Part shown: piece by piece, positions 44,276 through 53,087 of the stretch
Layout of the letters: each line of letters opens with the position of its first letter
How positions within the stretch are numbered: the first letter of the stretch is position 1
From: a virus
Reading direction: 5' to 3' (one strand)
IMG/VR virus record: IMGVR_UViG_3300026538_000054
Span: 62,001-126,000 of that record
DNA length: 64,000 nucleotides
Translations under genes and position numbers: made by a program
Notes under the pieces: generated by a model
Databases searched by the model: none
Told to the model about the DNA's origin: nothing
What the model saw: the letters and a program-made list of their open reading frames with translations, nothing else

Positions 44276-46750
44276 ATGCCGATCCTGAGTAAGAAGGCCC
44301 GTGTTCGCCAGAGCGCTCTGGCCCGCCTCCTGGCCGAGCCGAGGCAGGCCCGTATCAAGCAGGCCGAGGCCGGCGGCTCGCAAGAAGCAGGCTTCGAGCA
44401 GGCCTTCGCCTCTCTGGCTCACACGTATCTCGCCGACAAGGCGCCCAAGCTCCTCGCGTTTGAGCTGGGCTTTCAGCTCATCGACAAGAACGATGACGGC
44501 ACGCGCGCCGCGGGAGCGTTTGGTTTCAAGATCGGCAACCGCTGGGCGCTCGCGCCTGTTTTCTTCCTGGGCGGGGAGCTCAAGGGCCACGAGCTCCTCT
44601 ACCTCAAGGACCAGGACCTGTTCGTCCCGCTCAAGGAGCCCTGGGTCAACTACCTGCTCGGCAAGGACGACTCGGCCAAGCTGGGAGAGGGAGTTCACCG
44701 AAACACCTCTCTCATGGGCCTGACGGGCAGCAACATCGCTCAGCTCGTGCGGTCGCCCTACAAGTACGCCAGTGAGTGGCGAAAGACCGCCGCGCTCGTC
44801 ATGGCCAGGTCTCTGGGTCGCTCCCCCGCGGAGGCCCTGGAGGGCCGCGGCGATCTCGTCGACTTCATGAAGTCGGCAGGGGAAGCGGCCGTCAAGCCGC
44901 TCCTGGCCATCTGCAAGGCCGTGCCCGCGGCTATCACCGCCCTGGACAAGCACTACGGCCCGCAAGGGCTGGAGCGCCTTGTTTCTTTAGCTATCGGCAG
45001 TGAGAAGAAGGCCCTCTACGAGGGCCATCCCGCGGTCAAGCTCGACGGGCCGGCGATCTACGGGCGAGAGGCGGCGGAGAGCTACAAGTACAAGGGCAAG
45101 AAGAAGCCGAAAGAGAAGGAGCCTGCGCAAGAAGAGAAACCGCGAAACGTCCTGGACATCATGGCCGAGGGCCGCGGCAAGCAGGCGGCTGCCCAGGCGA
45201 AACCCACCGTCAAACTCAAGGTCTATAGGCCGGGAGGGGCCGCCGTCAGAGACCTGAACTCGGAAGAGAAGGAGAAGCTCCTCCGGGCCAGGTATCTCAT
45301 CAAGGATGACCGCGATGACGACGAAGTGGCGACGGCCTTCAACGTCAGTACGCCTCTGAGCCTCGTCAACCCTGATCGGACGGGCCTTTACGAGGTGCTC
45401 ATCAAGCCCGACTCCTGGAAGAAGTGCCTGGTGGTGATGTCGCCGCAGAGCTCTTACAGGAGAGAGAACTTCTGCACGGTCGTGGACCTCGAGAACAAGC
45501 GCTGGGTAAGCACGCACCCGTCGCGCGTCTGGACCATTGCCTCCACCACGCTGGAGAGCTTCGAGAAGTGGTGGGAGGGCCTCCCTGAGATCAAGGACGA
45601 GCCGCCCGACGGCGTGACCATGCTGCTCACCAGGGGCGGTCAGGGCACGGTCCCCTTCACCGTTGACGAGAAAACCAGCGACACCTGGGAGGTCTGGTGG
45701 AGGGACCAAGCCGACCTTCGACGGCCCTATCGACTCAACGACCTGGACCGCTGGGCGTTCAGCAGGCGTCGGGAGATCTCAGGCCCGACGCCCAACCACG
45801 ACTGCTGCTGCACCCGCATCCGCCTGACCAGGCGGCCCGGCTCGAAGCTCGGCATTCACGCCGGCGGCGAGCTCTGGGCCCCGCCCGAGACCAGGGTGCT
45901 ATCTCTGGCGGACGAGAAGGAAGAGGGCGATGACACGGGCAGCTCGCATCCTCGCCCGCTCGAGCCCGGCGAGCTTGATGAAGTGCAGGTGCTCCTTCGC
46001 GCGCAGACCGAGAAGGTCAAGGTCTCCGAGAAGCAAGGGGCCTACCTGGTCGAGTGGCAGGACAACAAGCCCGTGCGGCTCGCGAGGGAGGAAGCGATTT
46101 GCTACCTGGTGCAGGAGACGGGCGTTCGAGAGAAGGTCGCCTGCGCTCTGCTGGACCAGGTGACCACGGCCGTGGCGGCCACGGCCTTGATCAAGAAGGC
46201 CCGGCCCGACGACTTCGTGGATGGAGCGCCGAGCGCTCCCGGCTTCCCGGACCCGTCCTACGGCTCCGAGCCCGTGATCGGCGGCACGGTGCCTTCCATC
46301 GAGAGACAGGACTGGCGCATCCCGGTCCAGGACGTGCTCGCCACGAAGGGCTCGCCGTCCGACTACGACCCGACCGTCCTGCCCGACCACTCCGCGCTGC
46401 GATCCGTCGCCACGGCGGTGCAGTCGGGCGACAAGGAGATCTTCGACACGGCGGTCATTGGAGGGCTGCTCAAGGCGACGAGGGAGGACACCCTCATCGA
46501 TCGCCACCTGCCCGACGTCATGAAGGGGATGAACGCCCTGGGGCGACTCATCCTCTGCTTCTACTGGCATGGAGACCAGTTCGGCGACCGCTACGGCAAG
46601 GGCGACCTGCCCGAGATTGAAGACGGCCTCAGGAACGCCTTCGAGGCGGCCGGGCAGGTGTTCCTGGACCTGAAGAGCAAGAAGGTGATCTCGGGGCCGG
46701 GCGACGCCGGCGGGCCGGGCGACGACCTGGATTACGTCGCCTCGGTGTAG
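44276..46750 (+). CDS. Large virion-module protein, 824 aa, unknown function
   Basis: I chose ATG 44276 with GGGAGGGAG upstream. Residues 1-250 are soluble (GFEQAFASLAHTYLADKAPK, FGFKIGNRWALAPVFFLGGE). A Lys/Glu-rich linker follows (about 265-300), then a beta-rich middle (about 310-560) with CCCTRIRLTRRPGSK. The acidic C-terminal part ends with MNALGRLILCFYWHGDQFGD, RYGKGDLPEIEDGLRN. No Walker motif, so it is not a terminase ATPase. The first position in the head module and its size allow a portal or a portal-associated role, but no portal motif is evident. Confidence 0.65.
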   Translation: MPILSKKARVRQSALARLLAEPRQARIKQAEAGGSQEAGFEQAFASLAHTYLADKAPKLLAFELGFQLIDKNDDGTRAAGAFGFKIGNRWALAPVFFLGGELKGHELLYLKDQDLFVPLKEPWVNYLLGKDDSAKLGEGVHRNTSLMGLTGSNIAQLVRSPYKYASEWRKTAALVMARSLGRSPAEALEGRGDLVDFMKSAGEAAVKPLLAICKAVPAAITALDKHYGPQGLERLVSLAIGSEKKALYEGHPAVKLDGPAIYGREAAESYKYKGKKKPKEKEPAQEEKPRNVLDIMAEGRGKQAAAQAKPTVKLKVYRPGGAAVRDLNSEEKEKLLRARYLIKDDRDDDEVATAFNVSTPLSLVNPDRTGLYEVLIKPDSWKKCLVVMSPQSSYRRENFCTVVDLENKRWVSTHPSRVWTIASTTLESFEKWWEGLPEIKDEPPDGVTMLLTRGGQGTVPFTVDEKTSDTWEVWWRDQADLRRPYRLNDLDRWAFSRRREISGPTPNHDCCCTRIRLTRRPGSKLGIHAGGELWAPPETRVLSLADEKEEGDDTGSSHPRPLEPGELDEVQVLLRAQTEKVKVSEKQGAYLVEWQDNKPVRLAREEAICYLVQETGVREKVACALLDQVTTAVAATALIKKARPDDFVDGAPSAPGFPDPSYGSEPVIGGTVPSIERQDWRIPVQDVLATKGSPSDYDPTVLPDHSALRSVATAVQSGDKEIFDTAVIGGLLKATREDTLIDRHLPDVMKGMNALGRLILCFYWHGDQFGDRYGKGDLPEIEDGLRNAFEAAGQVFLDLKSKKVISGPGDAGGPGDDLDYVASV

Positions 46751-46771
46751 CCCATAGCAGATCGAGTTTTG

Positions 46772-46783
46772 TTTTCCGGAAAA
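46772..46783. promoter_or_regulatory. Palindrome TTTTCCGGAAAA, copy 3
   Basis: Exact copy in the 38-bp gap between the 824-aa and 296-aa genes, 5 nt before ATG 46789. A protein bound here would cover the ribosome binding region or a promoter. Confidence 0.45.
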
Positions 46784-46788
46784 CAATC

Positions 46789-47679
46789 ATGCTTTTAAGC
46801 CCTCATGACCCCTTTCGACCTGCTGACTGGCGGTGGCTCAGGGCCTGCTGGCTCCTGGGCCCTGACGCCAGGTCGTGTCGCAAGAAGGGCGAGGACGAGC
46901 ACGTCAAGGTGGCGAAGACCTTTCTCACCAAGTGGCAGAAGGCCACCACGGACGTGGGGCGCTACTCCCTGGCCGACAAGTACCCGGGCGTCTACTTCGC
47001 TCGGTCTCTGAAAGAGGCCTCGGGGCCTGACGACCGCTTTGTCCTCGAGGCGCGCGTCCTGGCGAATCAACCGGCCGAGGTTATTGCGGGGAAGATGCAC
47101 ACGACCCCCGAGGTGGTCTTCTGGTACGAGAAGCTTTTTTTCGACGTGCGAAGCAACCTGCACCGAAGGGACTGGCTCGTCAACCGGGTCCTGGGCCCGA
47201 GTTTCCACCGAGGCGTCAAGGCGAGGGAGTTTGATCTTCTCTTGAAGCTCTACGCCCTGACCGGCGGCCCGGCGGTCATTGACGCTCTGGTTGAAGGCTC
47301 GGCCCTGGTCATCAACCAGCCCGTTCAGAAGAAGGACGTCCAGGCCTTCTTCATCGCCGACAAGATGGACACGCTCGCGCGACAGGGAGCGCTTGCCGCC
47401 CGGTGCATGCCGGTCCTCTCCGAGACGCAAGCGCTGGTCCTCGATGCGCACCACAAGGCGATGTCCCTCGAGGCCGAGCTGAAAAGCTCAAACCAGGGGC
47501 CGCAGTCGGCCTGGCACGCCGGCGCCGACATGGTGCTCAAGGCCCTGGTCTTCCGTTCTCCTGAGGAACAGGCGGCCGCCCCGACAAGGGAAAAGAAGCC
47601 GGCAGGCCGCCACGACGAGCTCTTCAAGGACTTCAAGATCACGGAGTCACTCAATGGCAAATCAGGCGAGAAGGCTTGA
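46789..47679 (+). CDS. Helix-turn-helix-like protein, 296 aa
   Basis: ATG 46789 (MLLSPHDPFRPADWRWLRAC). RVLANQPAEVIAGKMHTTPE followed by VVFWYEKLFFDVRSNLHRRD looks like a helix-turn-helix (about residues 88-118) of the sigma region 4/terminase-small-subunit type. The N-terminal DPFRPADWRWLRA is seen in planctomycete proteins with the same layout. Position near the start of the head module would allow a small-terminase or late-regulator role. It overlaps the next gene by 26 bp. Confidence 0.55.
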   Translation: MLLSPHDPFRPADWRWLRACWLLGPDARSCRKKGEDEHVKVAKTFLTKWQKATTDVGRYSLADKYPGVYFARSLKEASGPDDRFVLEARVLANQPAEVIAGKMHTTPEVVFWYEKLFFDVRSNLHRRDWLVNRVLGPSFHRGVKAREFDLLLKLYALTGGPAVIDALVEGSALVINQPVQKKDVQAFFIADKMDTLARQGALAARCMPVLSETQALVLDAHHKAMSLEAELKSSNQGPQSAWHAGADMVLKALVFRSPEEQAAAPTREKKPAGRHDELFKDFKITESLNGKSGEKA

Positions 47680-49177
47680 CAGGGACGACGAGTCAAGGCT
47701 CTTGCGTTTCATCGACAGGGTTAACGACCTGGTGGAAGAGGGCGAGCTCCCCACCGACGCCGTGGTGAAGGTTGCTTCCACGGTGAAGCTCCCTCCCGGT
47801 CATGTACGGCTGGCCTGCCAGGGCTTCAACATCGGCCGGGCCAACTTCCTGAGAAAGACCGCGGAGAGCCTGCTCGAAAGAGCGCAGCCCGTGCCCCTCG
47901 CTGACGCCGAGGAAGCGTTGCGCAGGCTGTACCCGGACCATGTGGTCTCCGCGGCCGCCCTGGTCCGTTCGCATGGTCTCTCAGGCGATTACACGAGCGG
48001 CGAGAACGAGCTCAAGAAGGCCGCGCGCGCCATGAAGCGCTCCGCCCGGCAGGAGATGGAGAAGACGGCCTCTTGTGACGCGCCCCCGGGACCAGTGAGG
48101 CGCGTTCACCGAGAGCTGGAGAGAAAGGCCGCCTCGGCCGTCAGACAGTGGCGCAGGCTGCTTGCCCAGCTCGATGCCAACGTCGTCCACGCCGAAGACG
48201 GGGTGAAGAGCGCGTGTGAAGAGGCCGTGCTCTGTGTTCGGCGAGGAGAGGTCGCCAACCTCGATCAGGCCGAGAAGGACTTCGTCGCCCTGAGAGGCGG
48301 CCCGGCGGCTGAGCTGTTCTCGTACCTCAAAGAGAAGTGCGCGTCTTTCCGCTACGTCAAGGAGGCGAGGCAGTTTACGGGCCCTTGCGTGATCGACCAG
48401 GGCAAAAGGCCCTGGTCGGTCTTCCTGGTCGCCTGTGACGCGATAGAGCTCGCCAAGCAGGCGGTCGCGGAGAAAGAGGCTGCTCAAAAGGAGGAGTCGC
48501 CGAGGCTGCTCCAGGAGGCGCTGTTTCCTTTCCTCGAGCAAGAGAAACAGGCCGCGGCCGCGCAGAAAGATTCCCTGCCGGGCGCCAAAGGCGGGCCGGC
48601 TGACTTCTTGAACCGCGCGGGAGAGGGGGTGATCAGCATGATGCGCCCTTTCGGCAGTACGGCCCTTGACACGTTCGGGGCCCTGACTGCGCCTCTGCGC
48701 GACCACGATCAGTCCAGCGCCAACTGGAAGGGCAAGGATGACAAGGCCCTGGCTCACCTCACGAGCGTCTCTCACGAGGGCGCCATGGAACACGCGCGCC
48801 TCAAGGCCGTACTTTCCGACCTGTCCGCCAATGACCCGGTGATCTCGGGCTACCACCCTGACGACGTGTCCGAGGCCTTCAACGAGCTCCAGCAACTGGC
48901 GCCGCGGGCGACCCGGCAGCCCGCGCTGCTCAAGGCGCTTCTTCGTCGCCACCTGGCCCAGGGCTCGCTGGACACCCACGAGCTCAAGCAGCTCCTGGAC
49001 GCCGAGAAGCAACTCCGTGATGTGCGCACGGTCCCCGGCGCCGACAAGAGCTTGCCCGAGGACCTCAGGCCCGTCGGGCCGATCGGCGGCGGGCGCGGCT
49101 ACGGACGAGAGGGCGGTTCGCCCAAATCGCCCTTGGCCTCCATCATTTCCCGCATCGGAGAGAGGGCGACGACGTGA
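47654..49177 (+). CDS. Virion-module helical protein, 507 aa
   Basis: ATG 47654 lies inside the end of the previous gene. The product is highly charged and helical, with repeated KxAxEKE stretches, a Lys/Ala/Gln-rich region around 270-305 (EQEKQAAAAQKDSL) and a glycine-rich end (GPIGGGRGYGREGGS). No membrane segment. It is cotranscribed with the glycine-zipper protein at 49174. It may be an internal virion or scaffolding protein; not recognised. Confidence 0.55.
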   Translation: MANQARRLDRDDESRLLRFIDRVNDLVEEGELPTDAVVKVASTVKLPPGHVRLACQGFNIGRANFLRKTAESLLERAQPVPLADAEEALRRLYPDHVVSAAALVRSHGLSGDYTSGENELKKAARAMKRSARQEMEKTASCDAPPGPVRRVHRELERKAASAVRQWRRLLAQLDANVVHAEDGVKSACEEAVLCVRRGEVANLDQAEKDFVALRGGPAAELFSYLKEKCASFRYVKEARQFTGPCVIDQGKRPWSVFLVACDAIELAKQAVAEKEAAQKEESPRLLQEALFPFLEQEKQAAAAQKDSLPGAKGGPADFLNRAGEGVISMMRPFGSTALDTFGALTAPLRDHDQSSANWKGKDDKALAHLTSVSHEGAMEHARLKAVLSDLSANDPVISGYHPDDVSEAFNELQQLAPRATRQPALLKALLRRHLAQGSLDTHELKQLLDAEKQLRDVRTVPGADKSLPEDLRPVGPIGGGRGYGREGGSPKSPLASIISRIGERATT

Positions 49178-50529
49178 CCGATCGCTTCGACTTCCTGAAG
49201 AAGGGCTACGAGGAGGCCCTGGAAGAGATCGCGCTTGGCGCCGAGCTGGTGCGAGCCTTGCGTCACGGCCCCTCGCTCGAGAAGAAAGCAGACGGCGAAG
49301 AGAGCACCTCTCAGCTGGGAGATCTCGCCAACCAGGCCCGCTCCTACAACGCCGTGAACTACGGCCTCCTGGGCGCTGGCGCCGGGGCGGGCGTCGGCCT
49401 CCTGCGAGGCCTCATGAGCAAGAAGAAGCGCCAGCTCCTGAGAGACGCCCTCACGGGCGCTCTGGCCGGCGGGGCCATAGGGGCTGGCGCCGGCGGCCTG
49501 ACGGACGCGTTGGGCCAGAGCAAGAAAGACGACAAGCCTGCCACTCCCCAGCCGCCAGGGACCAGGCCGTTAAGCGGCCCTCCGGAGGCTGGCCGTATGC
49601 AGAGGCTAACCACGGACTTTCTCCACCGAAGCGGCAGTAACCCTGAGGACGTGCAGCAAGCCGTACGGCGTCACACGGAGGCCTGGCACGACGCCAGCGC
49701 CAGGGCCACGGCCCTGGAGAGATCTGGTCGGCAGGACGAAGCCAGGGCCCTGAGAGAGCAGGCCGGCGCTGCTTACACGACCGGCCTTGCGTCCGTAAGC
49801 GCCGCCGTGGATCGCAACCGCTCTGACACCAACATGTTTGGGCGGGCCTACAGAGCGTTTACGTCACCAGGGCTTGGGTACGTCGAGAACGCGCAAGAGG
49901 GGCTGGCGGAACTGGACCCAGGGCTCAAACACGCTCTGCCATGGACGGACGCCTTCGAGCGATCTCACCAGACGCACGCGGCCAGGGGCGGCTACGGCCT
50001 TGCAGGCGCCCTCGCTGCGGCCTCTGGTGTCGGCGCTTATGGCTTGATGCAACGTCGGCAGAACACCTCTCTCCTGCGAGAGGCCCTGCAGGGTCAGCTC
50101 CGGACGCAAGGCCCTGTCAAGGACCAGCTGAGCGCCCTGGGCGCGGCCGACCCCACGCTTCAGCCTTTGCTCACCGGCCTGGCGGGCCACACCGGACAGA
50201 TAGATCGCTCGTTGCTGGGTGGCCGCGTCGGCTCGACAGCCCTCCCGAACGGGCCGACCCTGTCAAGACCACAGACCAGCGCCCTGTTAGGCGTGGCCAG
50301 GACCGCGAACAATCAACTGGGCCGACCCGTGGGGCCGAGCCGCAAGGCGACAACTGCCGTCGTCGGTGCCGGGGCTACCCTGCCTCTTCTCGGGTACGGT
50401 CTCTACCGGCGGTTTACCTCTCCTGTCAGCAACTGGAACACGGGCCAGCCGGCGGTGGCAGACCAGGCGTCAGTTACGAACCGGATCGTCGCTGAAGAGC
50501 GCGCGAGAAGAGGGGAGACGTCGCCGTGA
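49174..50529 (+). CDS. Glycine-zipper membrane protein in head module (ejection-protein candidate)
   Basis: The 451-aa product has a helical start (FLKKGYEEALEEIALG). A glycine-rich hydrophobic hairpin lies at about 62-112 (YGLLGAGAGAGVGLLRGLMS, GALAGGAIGAGAGGLTDAL). Further hydrophobic segments lie near 270-290 (YGLAGALAAASGVGAYGLM) and 390-410 (AVVGAGATLPLLGYGLYRR). The arrangement resembles proteins at 2326, 4098 and 4890. Insertion into the host membrane during genome delivery is a reasonable guess. Confidence 0.6.
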   Translation: MTDRFDFLKKGYEEALEEIALGAELVRALRHGPSLEKKADGEESTSQLGDLANQARSYNAVNYGLLGAGAGAGVGLLRGLMSKKKRQLLRDALTGALAGGAIGAGAGGLTDALGQSKKDDKPATPQPPGTRPLSGPPEAGRMQRLTTDFLHRSGSNPEDVQQAVRRHTEAWHDASARATALERSGRQDEARALREQAGAAYTTGLASVSAAVDRNRSDTNMFGRAYRAFTSPGLGYVENAQEGLAELDPGLKHALPWTDAFERSHQTHAARGGYGLAGALAAASGVGAYGLMQRRQNTSLLREALQGQLRTQGPVKDQLSALGAADPTLQPLLTGLAGHTGQIDRSLLGGRVGSTALPNGPTLSRPQTSALLGVARTANNQLGRPVGPSRKATTAVVGAGATLPLLGYGLYRRFTSPVSNWNTGQPAVADQASVTNRIVAEERARRGETSP

Positions 50530-53045
50530 GCATGACCAAGACCTTCGGGCCCGACGGTTGGGCCTTCGGTGATGAAGCTCCCTGTGCCAGGCTGGTGAAG
50601 GTTGGCAGAGAGGGGCTTCGCGGAAATGACCTCAGGGACTTCATCAAGCGAGCCGGGCACTACCTGGCCGATGTGGTGCGAGGTCTAGAGTTCAAGCCTG
50701 GAGAGGTCCCCGTTCATGTTCTTGCCGTCGGCGCGACCGAGTTCTGGGCGCCGAACAAGAACTTTGACGGCTTCATGGAGAAGGCGTGTCGTAAACACCA
50801 CCACACGTTTGAGAAGTACGCGAAGTGGTTCTATGACCATAAAAATTCGAGCGGCTCTCCGCACTACGGGCTGGTCAAGAAATCCGTTTACAACCCGGAG
50901 ATGCACCGAGTCGAGTTAGTCGTGGCCCTCAACGGCAACGAGGAAATCGCTCGCTCCAATGCCGGGTATGTGGCCGAGAGGACCCTGAAGAAGATGGCCG
51001 AAGGGAGACCGGCCGGGGCTAGTATGAGCTGCGTGCTGGACCCGCTCACGCCGGTACTGACAGCGACCGGCTACAAGGCGATCACCGACGTCACCATCGG
51101 GGACCTGGTCTACACCCACATGGGGCGATGGCGGCGTGTCAAGGAGCTAAACCGACGCACCTATACGGGCGATGTCGTATCCGCGAAAGTCAACGGCCTG
51201 CCTTACACGCTGGAGCTAACGGCTGACCACCCGATGAGGGCCAAGGTCCTTCAGGACTACCCTGCGCTCAGGCAGCGACAGCGGCCAGTGGCCCAGTGGG
51301 CGCAGGAAGTCGAGGCGGGGGCGGAGGCGTTTGAGTGGATACACGCCGGCCATCTGCAGAAGGACGATCGCATCGAGGTCGTCCCTGTGTCGCATTTCCC
51401 CGACCAGCCGGTGCTCGACGACCCTCGCTTCGCGGCTCTTCTGGGGACCTACGTCGCTGAGGGCAGTCTCGAGTTCAACAAGGACAAGCCCGCGCTCGTG
51501 AACTTCACCGTCCACGTCGACGACTGGTCGATGAGCGGCGTGCCATCGATCGTGCGTGAGCTGTGGCCTGCCACCTACGTTGCCATACGGCCGAAATCCA
51601 ACAGCGCGGTCTCGTTCACACTGGCCGTTAGCAACAGGGAGCTGGCCGACTGGATGCTCGCGCTGGTAGGCGAGGGAGCGACCACGAAACGAGTCCCGCC
51701 TGGGCTGTTTGCTGCGCCGGAGGAGTGCAAGCGAGTCTTCATGGGGCGGTGGCTGGACGGGGACGGCTTCTGCGATATCAAGGGCGCGCACTGGTCGAGC
51801 GCCAGTTTGTCGCTGATCCTTCAGGGACGCGATCTGCTCCTGTCGATGGGGGTGGCTTCGTCCATCTACCGGATCGTCCACAACAACGGCTACAAGATAG
51901 GCGCGGTCGAGTTCACCCTGAACATCTCCCCTTTCGACGCCGATTTCCTCGTTGGCCGCTCGCTCAAAGTCTCGCAAAACGCCAGGTACTTCTCGCTCTT
52001 CAAGCGGACGAAGCCGCCTTGCCTCTATGAGGTTGGCACCAGCTACGCCTATCGCGTGAAAGAGGTCTCTGTCAGGAGGGTGGAGAACGCGCCGACCTGG
52101 AACCTGGAGGTGGAAGAGGACGAGTCTTATTCGCTCCTCGGGATGGTTAGTCACAACTGCAAAGTGGCCTTTGATTCCTGCAGTTTTTGCGGCAACAGGG
52201 CGAGAAACCGCGACGAATACTGCACCGAGAAGACGTGCAGTGCCGGCGGGCTGAAGGGAAACATGGGCACTGTTCTCAAGTGCGGTCATGTGCTTCACGC
52301 CGACAACCCGGAGCCCGTCTTCTTCGATATCTCGGACGTCGAAAGCCCCGCGGAGCGCACCGCCTACGTCCTGGGCCGTCTCGACAAGATGGCGGCCGAA
52401 GCGCCGCCCCCTGTTTTCGCCCCTCGCGACGAAGACGGTCCTTCGTGTCTCGATGCTCTCTTTCTGACCGATGCCGAACGGCTGGTGAAAGAGCTCATCA
52501 CCCTCGAGAAGATCGCCGACTTCAGAGCGGTGGCCCCGGCTCTCCCGCAAGGGGCCTCTCCCTGCGTCTTCAGGGGGACGGTCTCTCAGGCGCTTTCCTC
52601 TCTCGCCCACAGGGGACAGGTGCTGCCTCCCTGCGAGTGGTTATCTCTGATCGTTGGTGATCACGCCAAGGCCGCCTCTGTCGCGCCTTTGCTTGCTCCC
52701 CTGGCCTCTCTGGGCCTGGCGCGACTTTTGCGCTACCCCTCCTATCTCGAGAAGGCCTCGCGTTTTCTCTCTGCGGGGCCGGGCGATCAGAGTGCGGAAC
52801 GGTTTTCCCTATTGGCGCCCGACCTCCGGAAAAGACTTCTTCTGGCCTCTTTACACGATGAATCGGGGCCGGCGCTGTCCAATCAGTCGCTTCTGGTCAA
52901 ATCAGGTGCTGACTTGCTCGACCTGGCTGCGCACTACTCGGCCTATGGCGTATGCTCCTTGCTTCTTGCCGAGAGAAACCATTCAGTATCTCGTTTGACG
53001 CGATGCGCACTGCTGGCCCAGAATCGCCTAGTCCCCGATGCGTGA
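50526..53045 (+). CDS. Prohead (head maturation) protease, interrupted by an intein
   Basis: GTG 50526 overlaps the previous stop. The precursor is 839 aa, about 463 aa after splicing. The extein has FWAPNKNFDGFMEKACRKHH, WFYDHKNSSGSPHYGLVKKS (the PVYxDHKN histidine region) and GRPAGASMS joined to CKVAFDSCSFCGNRARNRDEYC. This matches phage prohead core proteases with DVSMGC..CSICGN..YC. The Ser in ASMS is the likely nucleophile. A C-terminal region of about 200 residues (CGHVLHADNPEPVFFDISDV onward) may be a scaffold-type tail. It is followed by the scaffold-like gene. Confidence 0.8.
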   Translation: MSMTKTFGPDGWAFGDEAPCARLVKVGREGLRGNDLRDFIKRAGHYLADVVRGLEFKPGEVPVHVLAVGATEFWAPNKNFDGFMEKACRKHHHTFEKYAKWFYDHKNSSGSPHYGLVKKSVYNPEMHRVELVVALNGNEEIARSNAGYVAERTLKKMAEGRPAGASMSCVLDPLTPVLTATGYKAITDVTIGDLVYTHMGRWRRVKELNRRTYTGDVVSAKVNGLPYTLELTADHPMRAKVLQDYPALRQRQRPVAQWAQEVEAGAEAFEWIHAGHLQKDDRIEVVPVSHFPDQPVLDDPRFAALLGTYVAEGSLEFNKDKPALVNFTVHVDDWSMSGVPSIVRELWPATYVAIRPKSNSAVSFTLAVSNRELADWMLALVGEGATTKRVPPGLFAAPEECKRVFMGRWLDGDGFCDIKGAHWSSASLSLILQGRDLLLSMGVASSIYRIVHNNGYKIGAVEFTLNISPFDADFLVGRSLKVSQNARYFSLFKRTKPPCLYEVGTSYAYRVKEVSVRRVENAPTWNLEVEEDESYSLLGMVSHNCKVAFDSCSFCGNRARNRDEYCTEKTCSAGGLKGNMGTVLKCGHVLHADNPEPVFFDISDVESPAERTAYVLGRLDKMAAEAPPPVFAPRDEDGPSCLDALFLTDAERLVKELITLEKIADFRAVAPALPQGASPCVFRGTVSQALSSLAHRGQVLPPCEWLSLIVGDHAKAASVAPLLAPLASLGLARLLRYPSYLEKASRFLSAGPGDQSAERFSLLAPDLRKRLLLASLHDESGPALSNQSLLVKSGADLLDLAAHYSAYGVCSLLLAERNHSVSRLTRCALLAQNRLVPDA
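51030..52157 (+). mobile_element. Intein 4 (LAGLIDADG endonuclease type) in prohead protease
   Basis: Residues 169-544 (376 aa). It starts CVLDPLTPVLTATGYKAI and has ELTADHPMRAK (block B). LLGTYVAEGSLEF and MGRWLDGDGFCD are LAGLIDADG-type motifs. The end is YSLLGMVSHN before Cys. Unlike the other three inteins it has the canonical penultimate His. Confidence 0.93.
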
Positions 53046-53068
53046 AGAAGGCCTCTCGCCTTCTTCAC
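53042..53068 (+). repeat. 11-bp hairpin between protease and scaffold genes
   Basis: GTGAAGAAGGC (53042-53052) pairs perfectly with GCCTTCTTCAC (53058-53068). It contains the protease stop codon and has no T-run, so it is more likely an RNA-stability or translation element than a terminator. Confidence 0.5.
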
Positions 53069-53087
53069 CTAAGGGAGAAGAGGGCGA

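Noticed and set aside
44276-46750. Large terminase subunit
   Set aside because: No Walker A or B motif and no nuclease motif in 824 residues.
51216-52610. Minus-strand frame of 464 codons
   Set aside because: Antisense to intein 4 and the prohead protease, both supported by motifs.
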